A DNA stretch of 64,000 bases from Brassica napus (Eukaryota > Streptophyta > Magnoliopsida > Brassicales > Brassicaceae): positions 14,329,683 to 14,393,682 of the forward strand of contig NC_063439.1 of NCBI RefSeq assembly GCF_020379485.1, given 5' to 3'. The notes beneath the pieces were generated by a model. The model had not been told where the DNA came from, searched no databases, and worked only from the letters and a program-made list of their open reading frames with translations. This document shows, in pieces, positions 45,154 to 55,224 of the stretch (positions are counted from its first letter, which is position 1; every line of letters begins with the position of its first letter). A program made the translations under genes and the position numbers.

Positions 45154-46590
45154 TATGGGAATCGAAATTTGCACTGTCGATTTCCGTTTAAATAAGGAAA
45201 CTAGGAAAACCCTAATTTCCCAGAGGACCCGGATATCTGCTAATTACCACACGTCAAGCAATCAGAACACGAGAATAACAACGATAAAGTATAAGAAATC
45301 GAAAAAGAGAGCAAAGAAGATCTTATTCCGAATTTGCATATGAGCGTTTACAACAAGGTATAAGCCTGGGCTCGAGAGCTGTCGGCGAGATTCCTAGTTC
45401 TAGGAACCCTAAGACGGCTAAACCTAATTGAGTCGCAGCTCGAAATAACAAAAACTGAAAAATGCCTAAATTGCTCTAAGTGCTAAGTTTTCTCTGAAAA
45501 AGTTCTCTCCCATGCTCCTCGCCTAGGACTCCTTATAAACTAGCTCCAAAGACGGTTTACGCTTTTACTCTTCTGCCCTTACGCCGTCATAGCATAAAAA
45601 TGGAGATATTCCATTTTTCCCGATCTTCCCAATTATCTTCAAAACATCCGTATTTATCCGCGGAAACTTGACATTTATCCTTCCTTGTGGACCAAGCGTA
45701 AACCGTGCTGTGGTTTATGGGCTTTTGGTTAAAAAAATCGTAGGATGGGCCTCGAGTCGTGTTTTAGGTCCCTTTAGGCCGTCTTCCGACTCGACAGGTT
45801 TAGTACGAGTTCTTTCGATAAAGAACGAACTTTCCTCGGTTTTTAATTCGCAAAGTTTTGATCGATGATTTAGAATAGCGGAAAACATGGACTGAGCTTG
45901 CTACGGTCTTCGGGAGATAGCATTTGAAGGTTTTGACGAGAATGCATGGACTGGTGTCGTATCGATGTTCGGAAGAGCTCGATCGCTACGCAACGACCGA
46001 ACTTTGGCTCAAGCCCGGTTGCTGCGTAGCGACCGAGCTTTGGCTCGAGCTCGGTCGCTACGTAGCGACCGAACTTCGGCTCGAGATCGGTCGCTACGTA
46101 GCGACCGAGCTTTGGCTTGAGCTCGGTCGTTACGTAGCGACCGAGCGGGACGCGCGCTCGGTCGCTATGTAGCGACCGAGCTTTGGCGTGAGCTCGGTCG
46201 CTACGTAGCGACCGAGCTTAGCCAAGCTCTGTCGCTACATAGCGACCGAGCGGGACGATTGCTCGGTCGCTACGTAGCGACCGAGCTTTGGCTTGAGCTT
46301 GGTCGCTACGTAGCGACCGAGCGGGTCGGATATTCGGTTGCTTCGTAGCGACCGGCATCGGCTCGGACTTGATTGCTACGTAGCGACCGAACAGCGTGTA
46401 TGTGCGGTAGTTACGCAACGACCGAGTTTGGTTTGTTTGCTCTTGAATCTTCAAGGATACTTCTTCGTAAAAACTTCGTATTGGTTATTTTTTACGAAAA
46501 TTATATCTTTTTTTTTCTATCTCTTTCGGAAATATGATCTCCGAGGATTTTCGGGTGGTAATTCCGTCTTGACCGTTTTTGACCCCAACA
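45154..46590 (-). repeat. Family D LTR, copy 2 (minus orientation)
   Basis: It runs from TATGGGAATCG to TTTGACCCCAACA (minus start TGTTGGGGTC). A TATA box read on the minus strand (GTTTATAAGG) lies at 45531-45540. Upstream in U3 (45979-46430) is the longest palindrome array of the three D LTRs. A purine-rich GGGCTGGGGGCTAAC precedes it on the minus strand (46591-46605). Confidence 0.85.
45979..46430. repeat. Palindromic GCTACGTAGC array, 13 units
   Basis: The unit is a 22-bp palindrome whose half is TCGGTCGCTAC, joined by linkers of ~10-16 bp (GCTTTGGCTCGA or GCGGGACG types). Thirteen units can be counted, eight or so nearly perfect. Each contains TACGTA at its centre and several CpG sites. 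Open frames through the array encode RSLRSDR and GRYVATE repeats on opposite strands, a by-product of the repeat. Confidence 0.92.
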
Positions 46591-46846
46591 GTTAGCCCCC
46601 AGCCCATTAGGACCATGCATCATAGGGTCCTAGCGTGCGGTTAGGCATGTTTGGCAAGTTAGGCGTGTTAGATGAAATTAATATCCGAGTGTCCGAGTTT
46701 GAACAGTAAATCCTCATGTCTATAAGAAGGGAGGTAACTTGTTTCTAAATTTTCACTTCATTATCTTCTCAACGTTTAAGAGTGAAAAGATCCTTTCAAC
46801 TTTCTCTCTCTATCATTGAGATTTTTCCCTTTCCTCTTTGTTGAGA
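46591..46846 (+). promoter_or_regulatory. Promoter region of antisense unit, copy i
   Basis: Between the polypurine end of the D LTR and the ATG at 46847 lies a conserved block. It has TTAGGCATGTTTGGCAAGTTA at 46643, then TATA-type TCTATAAGAAGGGAGG (46722-46737), then a CT-rich leader of ~110 bp. The same order and spacing recur at 56401-56659, consistent with a plus-strand promoter independent of the minus-strand LTR. Confidence 0.6.
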
Positions 46847-47929
46847 ATGTCTCAAGGGATTTCGGGAAATGCTCGGCCTACTATCTTCAATCGCGGAACT
46901 GTCCGTGACGGATGCGGTGAGGTTGTCCAAGAGATCGAGTTCGTGGAGACTCCGTTGACCCTGCCGAGGCCGACGCATAATGGGTGGCTATGTGCAATGT
47001 GGAAGAACCTCCTCCCGAGCCGTGGGTTCCCATGAGGCCTTTTTCGGAAAGGGTCGTTAGGAGACCGAGCAGGTGTACCCTTCCGTTCCTTGGAACCGTA
47101 CGCAGCTTCTGTCACGTTCCGGAAAACATGGACTTTCGATTACCCCTCGAGGGGGAGATAGCTGACGAGCCTCCCAAAGGCTTTTTTACTTTGTACGAGG
47201 AGCATCTGATGCGTGCTCGCTTATGGTTTCCCATTCCGTCGGTTATATTAGAGTTTCTGAACCGTTTGGAAGTTTCGATAAGTCAGATTTCTCCCCGCGG
47301 TATAAAGCATCTTGTCGGGTTGCTAGTCTTGGGATATGAGCGAGGCATGGAGCTCACTGCTGATTATCTCGAAGCTTTCCTTACCCTGTCTCGAGTTGGG
47401 ACCGATTGTCTGTATGGTTTTAGATCGCGTACTCATATGGAAGTCCTGAAGGGATTCTCTCATGGCGGTTGTGGATGGAAGAGTTATTTTTTCTATGTTA
47501 GATTGGACCAAGCCTCGGTCGACGTGGAGTGCCTTCCCTCGTTTAGGCGACTGTGGGGGGTAGGAGGTAACGTGCTGAATAATCACTCGTTGTTTTTCTT
47601 ATTTCCCGTGTTTGATTCCATATCTGAACTACGTCCATTTTGCAGTACACAACCCCATTCCTCCTTTTCTGGAAGATTTGTGCATCGTCCGAGACCTTCT
47701 CCGTGGTGGTCCGCTGTTTTGAGGTCATTTCTCTCCCGAGAGGGTCCGTACGGCGGTCGAGGCTCATCTATCTCGTTCCAGCTCATCAATTGATAATGAT
47801 ATGGGGGCTTCTTTTGAAGATACCTCCTTGCCCGCTGTCTATGCCACTGGGCAGAGCAGTGGTCGAGGGTCGCTTGACGCTGAGGATGATGGAGAGCCGA
47901 CCGTAGAGGATCCTGTTTCAGGGAGGTAG
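46847..47929 (+). pseudogene. Antisense extra gene of family D, copy i
   Basis: The plus-strand frame starts MSQGISGNARPTIFNRG (46847), shifts frame near 46985, and continues through a domain with PPKGFFTLYEEHLMRARLWFP and IKHLVGLLVLGYERG, then GWKSYFFYVRLDQASVD. It is homologous to the units at 53577-55224 and 56660-58368 ([50 protein letters not shown]). A clean 79-bp GT-AG intron at 47567-47645 restores the frame into HNPIPPFLEDLCIVRDLLRG, but a TGG-to-TGA change near 47721 stops it. The domain resembles the 'gypsy type transposon' family that accompanies plant Ty3 elements. Function is unknown. Confidence 0.65.
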
Positions 47930-49043
47930 TCATTGGATGGACTGATCCTTTGTGTTGATAGTTGAGTTTGATTATCGTTTTATCTGTTTTCGGCCGAGTG
48001 TGGCCTTTTGAATTTGGATTTTGCTTATGGCCGTATTTGTATTTACCGGGACTGGTCGTTGGTGGCTTTGAATCCCTTACCGCTTTACGCGGTTTTATAT
48101 ATATGATGGGTGTTTCATTTTGAGTTTTCCTGAATAGGGTCGAAGTAAATATGAGTTGTCGTCTTATATTTAATTCCGATTAGACGTTCAATCTGTTAGT
48201 TCGTTCGTGATTCTCGTAAAAAATTACCTATCTTTACGATTTTCGGGAACATCGAGATGCGAACGGAGATACATGGTTTTAGGATCTCGTATCTTTTAGA
48301 TATCATGTCTTGAGATGTTTGAGACCAGAGCGTTGGGTTTAGGGCAGGACCTAGGTTTACTTTCGGTTAAGGTTTGTGCGGTGACTAGCCGGCTATCGTT
48401 TTTCCTGTTGCGATTTCTTCCTTACTCGTACCGATTTAAAGTCCGCGATAGGTTCTCGGCTTATATGACTTGTATGATACGAATCGAGCATCTGCTCAGA
48501 GTCAACTGGAAGTGCTAAACCAAAATTTCGGATTTTTGTTGTAGCGCGCTTTTGTCCTTGTGTTGGACATTTTTGAAGATCAAAAGAGTGATCGAATTGT
48601 GTTTGTTTAAGACGGCTGGCGTGTTCGTCGGGGCCAATCGACGAACGGGATGTAAGGTTTTTGGTGGTCGCGTTCGGAAAATTTGTTCGTATTATCTTCG
48701 AATTTTAACTTTGCGACGTCTCGCAGTTGTTTCGAGGATTATACGTGTATATTCAAATGTTTGAAAGATGATAATTTTACGATTTTTGGGCCGGATGAGG
48801 CCGCAGACAAGAGTCTTAATGTTTGCAGGCGTGTCCTGAAAGTTTTTTGTGTTTAACTGAAGCGTAAACGTTTTTGATAAAAAGGAGCAATGTAGATTGT
48901 AGTAAAAGTTTTTGAAGTTTCTAAAAACTCGATTACAATACGGAAGATTTTTCTAAGTGGGAGTATACGAGTATACGAGTATACGCACCCACTCCCCCCC
49001 CCCCCTTTTTAGAGAGGGGGATAGCTGAACTCGTCTTTTGACG
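47930..49043. other. Conserved spacer, family D copy i
   Basis: Non-coding but conserved in all three D copies: GGTGGCTTTGAATCCC...GCGGTTTTATATATATGATGG (48060-48105), AGACCAGAGCGTTGGG (48322), CGGCTTATATGACTTGTATG (48458), and GAGTATACGAGTATACG repeats next to a C run (48961-49010). It separates the 3' end of the antisense unit from the gag-protease 3' end. Confidence 0.7.
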
Positions 49044-49070
49044 AGCTGCCTACGTACCCCTTTCGAGGAT
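49044..49070 (-). promoter_or_regulatory. Conserved splice-donor-like motif after gag-protease, copy i
   Basis: On the minus strand CTCGAAAGGGGTACGTAGG with CAGCTC follows the gag-protease stop. GGTACGTAG is near-ideal for U1 pairing. The same sequence occurs at 52451-52475 (plus) and 59478-59505 (minus). In Tat/Ogre elements an intron separates gag-protease from polymerase, and this could be its donor. Confidence 0.5.
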
Positions 49071-50881
49071 CAAGCCATCTCGTAGTTCTGTTTCATGCCG
49101 CGAGTGTTTTCACTCGCTGTAGATGTCGCGATGTCCGCCTTGACCATGTCGATCGTGGCTGGGTCAACGCTATTTTCCGGATGTTCCGGTTGAGTTGTAG
49201 CGTGGGCTTTGGACTCGTGTTGAGTTTTGACGTCCGATGCGTTTGCGCTGGCAGACGATTTTAATTCGTCTTTCCTTGGGGCGTTTTTGGCCGAAAATCG
49301 ATCTATCTTCGAGCGCTTGCCGTTTGCAGCTGCAGAAGTCGTGATTTGCCTTAACTTGTGCTCTGCGAGGAAGCATAGCCACGACTGTTTTTGGCATCCC
49401 CAGATAGCCGCGACTCCACTTGGGGTTGGGAATTTGAGACCTAGGTGGTAGGTCAACGGAACTGCCTGCATGGCGTTGAGCCATGGGGTTCCCATGATCA
49501 CGTTGTAGATAGCGGGATGATCGACTACCGCGAACTCGACGATTTACGTGATCTCCTTGGCCATGACTGGCAACTGGATCGATCCAAGAGTCATCGATAC
49601 TTCGCCTGAAAAACCCGTGTGCGGTTTTGGCGTCGGACTTACTTCTCCGAGTTCGATGCTCATCCGCTTGAGAGTGTCGCGGAAGATTATGTTGACCGTG
49701 CTTCCCGTGTCGACGAGTACCCTTCCGATTTCTAAGTCTCGTTTGACGAGATCTATGACGAGCGGATCGCAGTGATGTTGATCGATGCCGCCGGCTTCCT
49801 CCTTTGTGAAGGTGATCGAACAATTTTTGCCATCTCGGGGAGGAGACCATGTAGGCCAATTTGCGCTCGACTCTGCCTTCCGTTGGTAAGCCTTGATGGC
49901 CGACACAGTATCGCCGCAGTATTGTGATCCTCCGATGATCATATTGACTCTGCAACGATTGTTTTCGTTCCCCTTGTCGTCCGGCCTCCTACCGCGTTTA
50001 TCCCCGGGCTGGTTTCGTTGAGGGGATTTTTTAGCGGGCGGATTTCTGTCCTTGACGCTGGTTACTTCCGAGAGCTCTCCAGCGAGTAGCTTCGCGGCCA
50101 GATTTGCTCCAATGACTTTGCAGTTAGTCGTGGAGTGTCCTCTGGACTGGTGGAACTCGCATAAGGTGTTTTCGTCATATCCTTGATTATGGGTCCACGT
50201 ATTACTCGTGATTTGGCCCTGGTCCGAATTGATCGCGTAATTGTGCGCTCCTTGGAGATCTTCCCCCTCGTGGTGGACATACTTGTCGTTATGAGAGTTC
50301 TTCTTTTTTGCTTTTGGATCTACGTCTTTTGAGGATGGTATTGCCGACTTATGTTTTTGCGACAAATCTTTCGTTTCTTCCTCGATTATGATGTAGTCCA
50401 TTGCTTTGTGGAGGGCGTCCTGGATCACCCGCGGTTTGTCGAGGGTTATCCATTTTCTGAATTTTGACTTGTACCAGAGTGTCTTTCTGAGCGCGTCGAT
50501 GGCCACTTTTTCGCTTATCCCACTGACCCTGGACATCACCAGCTTGAATCGGCTGATAAACTCGCAGAGGGGTTCGTCTTCCCTCTGGGATAGACTCCAA
50601 AGATCGACATCAGAAGTTTCACTATCTATGAACATAGAGTTTTGTTTGAGAAATTCCGACTCGAGCTGTCGGAAACTCCCGATAGAGTTTTGCTTAAGGC
50701 ATGTGAACCATTCGAGAGCTGCTCCTTCCAGATTCTCGACGAACAGGCGGCAATAGCCGGCGTCTTTTTCGCCATCCTTCAGTCTTGCTCTTCCCATCGT
50801 AATGTGGAAAGCCTGAAGGTGCGCCTTTGGATCGGTTGTACCGTCATACTTTGGTTCTTTGATCTTTCCCGGATCAAACAA
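49070..50881 (-). pseudogene. Family D gag-protease, copy i
   Basis: The minus-strand frame from 50881 ([20 protein letters not shown]) contains a gag domain ([46 protein letters not shown]), a basic low-complexity region, and a retropepsin with [17 protein letters not shown] near 49700. It runs to 49544, where AAA has become TAA (KEIT*). The same frame continues with [20 protein letters not shown] and ends ...QNYEMA at 49070. Apart from that stop the copy is open for ~600 codons. No RT, RNase H or integrase follows. Lineage features suggest Tat/Retand-like. Confidence 0.8.
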
Positions 50882-52408
50882 AACTCTATGTTCATAGATA
50901 GAGAAACTTCCGATGTCGATCTTTGGAGTCTATCCCAGAGGGAAGACGAACCCCTCCGCGAGTTTATCAGCCGATTCAAGCTGGTGATCAGCCGATTCAA
51001 GCCGGATCTTATGGCCATCGACGCACTCAGAAAGACACTCTGGTACAAGTCAAAATTCAGAAAATGGATAACCCTCGACAAACCGCGGACGATCCAGGAC
51101 GCCCTCCACAAAGCAACGGACTACATCATAATCGAGGAAGAAACGAAAGTTTTGTCGCAAAAACATAAGTCGGCAATACCATCCTCAAAAGACGTAGATC
51201 CAAAAGCAAAAAAGAAGAACTCTCATAACGACAAGTATGTCCACCACGAGGGGGAAGATCTCCAAGGAGCGCACAATTACGCGATCAATTCGGACCAGGG
51301 CCAAACCACGGGTAATACGTGGACCCGTAATCAAGGATATGACGAAAACACCTTATGCGAGTTCCACCAGTCCTGAGGACACTCCATGACTAACTGCAAA
51401 GTCTTGGGAGCAAAGCTGGCCGCGAAGCTACTCGCTGGAGAGCTCTCGGAAGTAACCAGCATCAAGGACAGAAATCCGCCCGCTGAAAAATCCCCTCAAC
51501 GAAACCAACCCAGGGATAAACGCGGCAGGAGGCCGGATGACAAGGGGAATGATAACAATCGTCGCAGAGTCAACATGATCATCGGAGGATCGCAATACTG
51601 CAACGATACTGTTTCGGCCATCAAGGCTTACCAGCGGAAGGCAGAGTCGAGTGCAAACTGGCCTACGTGGTCTCCTCCTTGAGATGGCCAAAATCGCTCA
51701 ATCACCTTCACAGAGGAGGAAGCTGGCGGCATTGATCAACCTCACTGCGACCCGCTCGTCATAGATCTCGTGATACGAGACCTGGAAGTCGGAAGGGTAC
51801 TCATCGACACGGGAAGCACGGTCAATATAATCTTCCGTGACACTCTCAATCGAATAAGCATCGAACTCGGAGAAGTTATTCCGACGCCGAAACCACTCAC
51901 GGGTTTTTCGGGCGAAGTATCGATGACTCTCGGATCAATCCAGCTGTCAGTCATGGCCAAGGAGATCACGAAAATCGTCGAGTTCGCGGTAGTCGATCAT
52001 CCCGCTATCTACAACGTGATCATGGAAACCCCATGGCTCAACGCCATGCAAGCAGTTCCGTCAACCTACCACCTGGGTCTCAAATTCCCAACCCCAAGCG
52101 GAGTCGCGGCTATCTGGGGATGTCAAAAACAGTTGCGGCTATGCTTCCTCGCAGAGCACAAGTTAAGGCAAATCGCGACTTCTTCAACGGTAAATCGCAA
52201 ACGCACGAAGATAGATCAATCTACGGCCACCAACGCCCCAAGAAAAGACGATTTAACATCGTCTGCCGACGCAAACGCCTCGGACGTTGAAACTCAGCAC
52301 GAGTCCGAAGCCGACGCTACAACTCAACCAGAACAACCGGAAAAGAGCATTGACCCGGCCACGATCGTTACGGTCAAGGTGGTCAGCACGGCGACAACCG
52401 CCGAGTAA
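50876..52408 (+). pseudogene. Family D gag-protease, copy ii (inverted)
   Basis: It is nearly the same protein as copy i from KQNSMFID onward, on the opposite strand. The N-terminal ~80 residues are missing because the two copies meet head to head with a 231-bp spacer. Two CGA arginine codons have become TGA (51374-51376 in QS*GHS; 51680-51682 in SPP*DGQ). The protease reads [17 protein letters not shown], and the C-terminus ends VVSTATTAE at 52408. Copies i and ii share long identical peptide runs ([30 protein letters not shown]). Confidence 0.85.
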
Positions 52409-52447
52409 AAAACGCTCGCGGTATGAAACAGAACTACGAGATGGCTT

Positions 52448-52475
52448 GATCCTCGAAAGGGGTACGTAGGCAGCT
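52448..52475 (+). promoter_or_regulatory. Conserved splice-donor-like motif, copy ii
   Basis: CTCGAAAGGGGTACGTAGGC with AGCTT lies 40 bp after the gag-protease stop on the plus strand, the mirror of 49044-49070. Confidence 0.5.
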
Positions 52476-53576
52476 TGTCGAAAGATGAGTTCAGCTATCC
52501 CCCTCTCTAAAAAGGGGGGGGGGGAGTGGGTGCGTATACTCGTATACTTCCACATAGGAAAATAAGCATCATTGTAACCGAGTTTTTAAATTCCAAAAAA
52601 CTTTTGCTACAATTTTCCTTTTTATCAAAACGCTTACGCTTCAGTTAACGCAAAAAATTTTTCAGGACACGCCTAGAAATGTTAAGACTCTTGTCAGCGG
52701 CCTCATCCGGCCCAAAATCGCAAAATAATCATCCTTCAACACTTAAAGATACACGTATAATCCTTGAAACAACTGCGAGACGTCGCAAAGTTAAAATTCG
52801 AGATGATACGACCAAATTTTCCGAACACGACCACCAAAACCTTACACCGCGTTCGTCGATTGGCCCCGACGAACACGCTAGTCGCTTAAACAAACGCAAC
52901 TAGATCACTCTTTTGATCTTCAAACGTCCAACGCAAGGACGAAAGCGCGCTACAACAAAAATCCAAAATTTTGGTTTAGCACTTCCAGTTGGCTTAAAAA
53001 TTGTCACTGAGAAGATGCTCGATTCGTACCAAACAAGTCGTATAAGCCGAGAACCTATCGCGGACTTTAAATCGGTACGAGTCAGGAAGAAATCACAACA
53101 GGAAAAACGATAGCCGGCTAGTCACCGCACAAACCTTAAACCGAAAGTAAACCTAGGTCTTGCCCTAAACCCATCGCATTGGTCTCAAACATCTCAAGAC
53201 ATGATATCTAAATGATATGAGATCTTAAACCATGTCTCTCCGTTCACATCTCAACATTCCCGAAAATCGTAAGAATAAGTAAATTTTCTATGAAAAGTCA
53301 TGAACGAATCGACAGATTGAACGTCTCATCAGAATTAAATATGAGACGACAACTCATATTTAGTTCGAACCTACTTAGGAAAATTTGAAATAAAACATCC
53401 ATCATATATATAAAACCGCGTAAAGCGGTAGGGATTCAAAGCCACCAACGGCCAGTCGCGGTAAACAATAAAACGGCTAAAACAGGCCCATACAATCTCT
53501 CGAAATAAAGGCCACATTCGGCCACAAACATAGAACGGATAAACAAGCACCTCCCTCTCAATAATCACTCCACCTC
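52476..53576. other. Conserved spacer, family D copy ii
   Basis: Mirror image of 47930-49043: G run with GTATACTCGTATACTTCC (52516-52550), the gene-free conserved words, and CATCATATATATAAAACCGC (53398) near the 3' end of the antisense unit. No coding signal. Confidence 0.7.
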
Positions 53577-55224
53577 TCAAGGTCCAAAGTAAAAGTCCCA
53601 GGACAACGAAGCGCCGAACGCATCCGCAGCACGATCCACTTCCTCGCCACCATCGGGAAACCCGCTCGCAATCTCCTCCGTATCAGGGGAAACCGGGAAA
53701 GAATCCCAGAACCCTTGGATCCTCCCGTCGATCGAGGGAATGAGCGTTTCAGCGTGAGCATCTTCGGTCATTCCGCTCTTCATCAAACTCATTTCCTTCT
53801 CAAAGACGTAGTCGTCGGCTCGCGTCCTCCAAAGACTTTCGACTGAACCACAGCACTCATACTCGACTCTGAACTGAGAGACACGAGTCTCCATCACCTC
53901 GAAGATCTTGCTCTTGCCCTTCTTTTCTGCCTTACGGATAGCCCTCTCATGGTCGTGAGCGAGTTGCGCGTCTCGCTCTAACATCTCGCCTTGCACGCGA
54001 GCGAGATCTCGTTCCGCTTTCTCCGACTTGAAGTGATAGACCATGGCTTCCCTATGGCTCGCCTCAATGGCTGAGCCAAGCAAGATAAGGCCCTGCAAAA
54101 CCGATTAACATGTTATAAGCAGAAAAAGAAACACCTAGGCAATCACCAAAATTTTCGGAAAAATCTAACCCCGTTGATAATGCGAGACCCTTCTGCGACG
54201 ACCTTTGGCCTCCCTGATTCATTCGTAGGCGGAGGAGCATCAAAGCCCGAGGGTAGACCAGCGAAGAAATCATCAAAGTCCGGAATAGGAACCTTGTTAG
54301 AACCGCTTCCGTCGCCATAAGCAAGGTCTGAATCCCATCCCAGAAGCATAGAATCATCCATCGAAAACTCTATGTCACCAAGATCAATATCCTTCCCAAG
54401 AGTTCCACCCCGTCGCAGCAGTGGGGGTAGCGTCGGGACTCTGATCATCGGGCTTGGAGTCATTCCCCGTTTCTGCAGGATCGGGACACACAAAACTTAG
54501 CGCCTTCCGAACTCGTTTTGGCGTAAAGGAAGTCCAGAAAAACGGACAATTCCTAAGGAGATCCCTCACTTCAATGATATCCTCGGGGAACGGGGCCAGC
54601 GGGTTGATGAAGGGACGATCATTCGGCAACCTCCGGAGCAGTGGGATACAACTCTCTTCAACAGACGCAGCGTCTATACGAACAAAGAAGAAAAACTTCT
54701 TCCACGAGTTGAAGTTGGAGATGAACCTCTTAACCACCGACATAAAGCTCCGAGGGACCAGCCTATACTTGTCCTTATCCTTGACGAGCTTTAGCCTCAA
54801 AAGTGCTTCAAAATGATCAACGGAAAAGGAGAGACCATGCTCGTAGCTCAGGATCAGGATTCCAATGAGGTGCTGAATGGCAAGGGGATTCAGCTGGCTT
54901 ATCGCCACCTCGAAACAGGCCAACACTCGGACGATGATTTCGAGAATCGGGAACCACAAACGACAACGCACTACGAATGCTTCGTAGCAACTAAAATAAC
55001 CCTCCGGGGGGCTATCAGCCCGCTCCCCTCGACGAGGAACCCGGAATTCCACCATGCTCGGAATGCGGTAGAACGACCGCATGATCTCGAGGAACTCGTC
55101 GGTACTCCTGCTTGGAGCCCCTTCCTCGACTGCACGATGGGTCAGAACCGGGAACGACTTCTCTTTGGGAGGAGTGATCGAACCGTAATGCGCAACCCAC
55201 CATGCCTCATTCTCGGCGGGATCT
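53577..55224 (-). pseudogene. Antisense extra gene of family D, copy ii
   Basis: The minus-strand exon 1 part (55224-54170) reads [55 protein letters not shown] and [20 protein letters not shown] frameshift near 54390 leads into [21 protein letters not shown] 77-bp GT-AG intron (54093-54169) precedes exon 2, a coiled coil rich in E, R and K ([31 protein letters not shown]) ending WDFYFGP. The 5' end, including promoter and first ~60 codons, is cut off by the D LTR at 55225. The protein would be DNA-element-associated; its role is unknown. Confidence 0.7.

Larger units (their letters stand above)
46850..55224. repeat. Large inverted repeat (arms ~4 kb, spacer 231 bp)
   Basis: The left arm runs outward from 50644 (..CATAGAGTTTTG) and the right arm from 50876 (CAAAACTCTATG..). 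The order on each side is gag, protease, splice-donor motif, C-run, conserved spacer, antisense unit. Similarity is very high in gag-protease and lower in the antisense units, where the right arm is closer to the third copy at 56660. This looks like two family members joined head to head, not one recent palindromic duplication. Confidence 0.8.

Noticed and set aside
45979..46430. Regularly spaced palindromes resembling a CRISPR array
   Set aside because: Eukaryotic LTR context, spacers are few and re-used, no cas genes, unit number varies between LTR copies.
45924..46454. Open frames encoding RSLRSDR and GRYVATE repeats
   Set aside because: By-product of the palindromic LTR array; both strands are open because the unit is a palindrome, and the array sits in U3.
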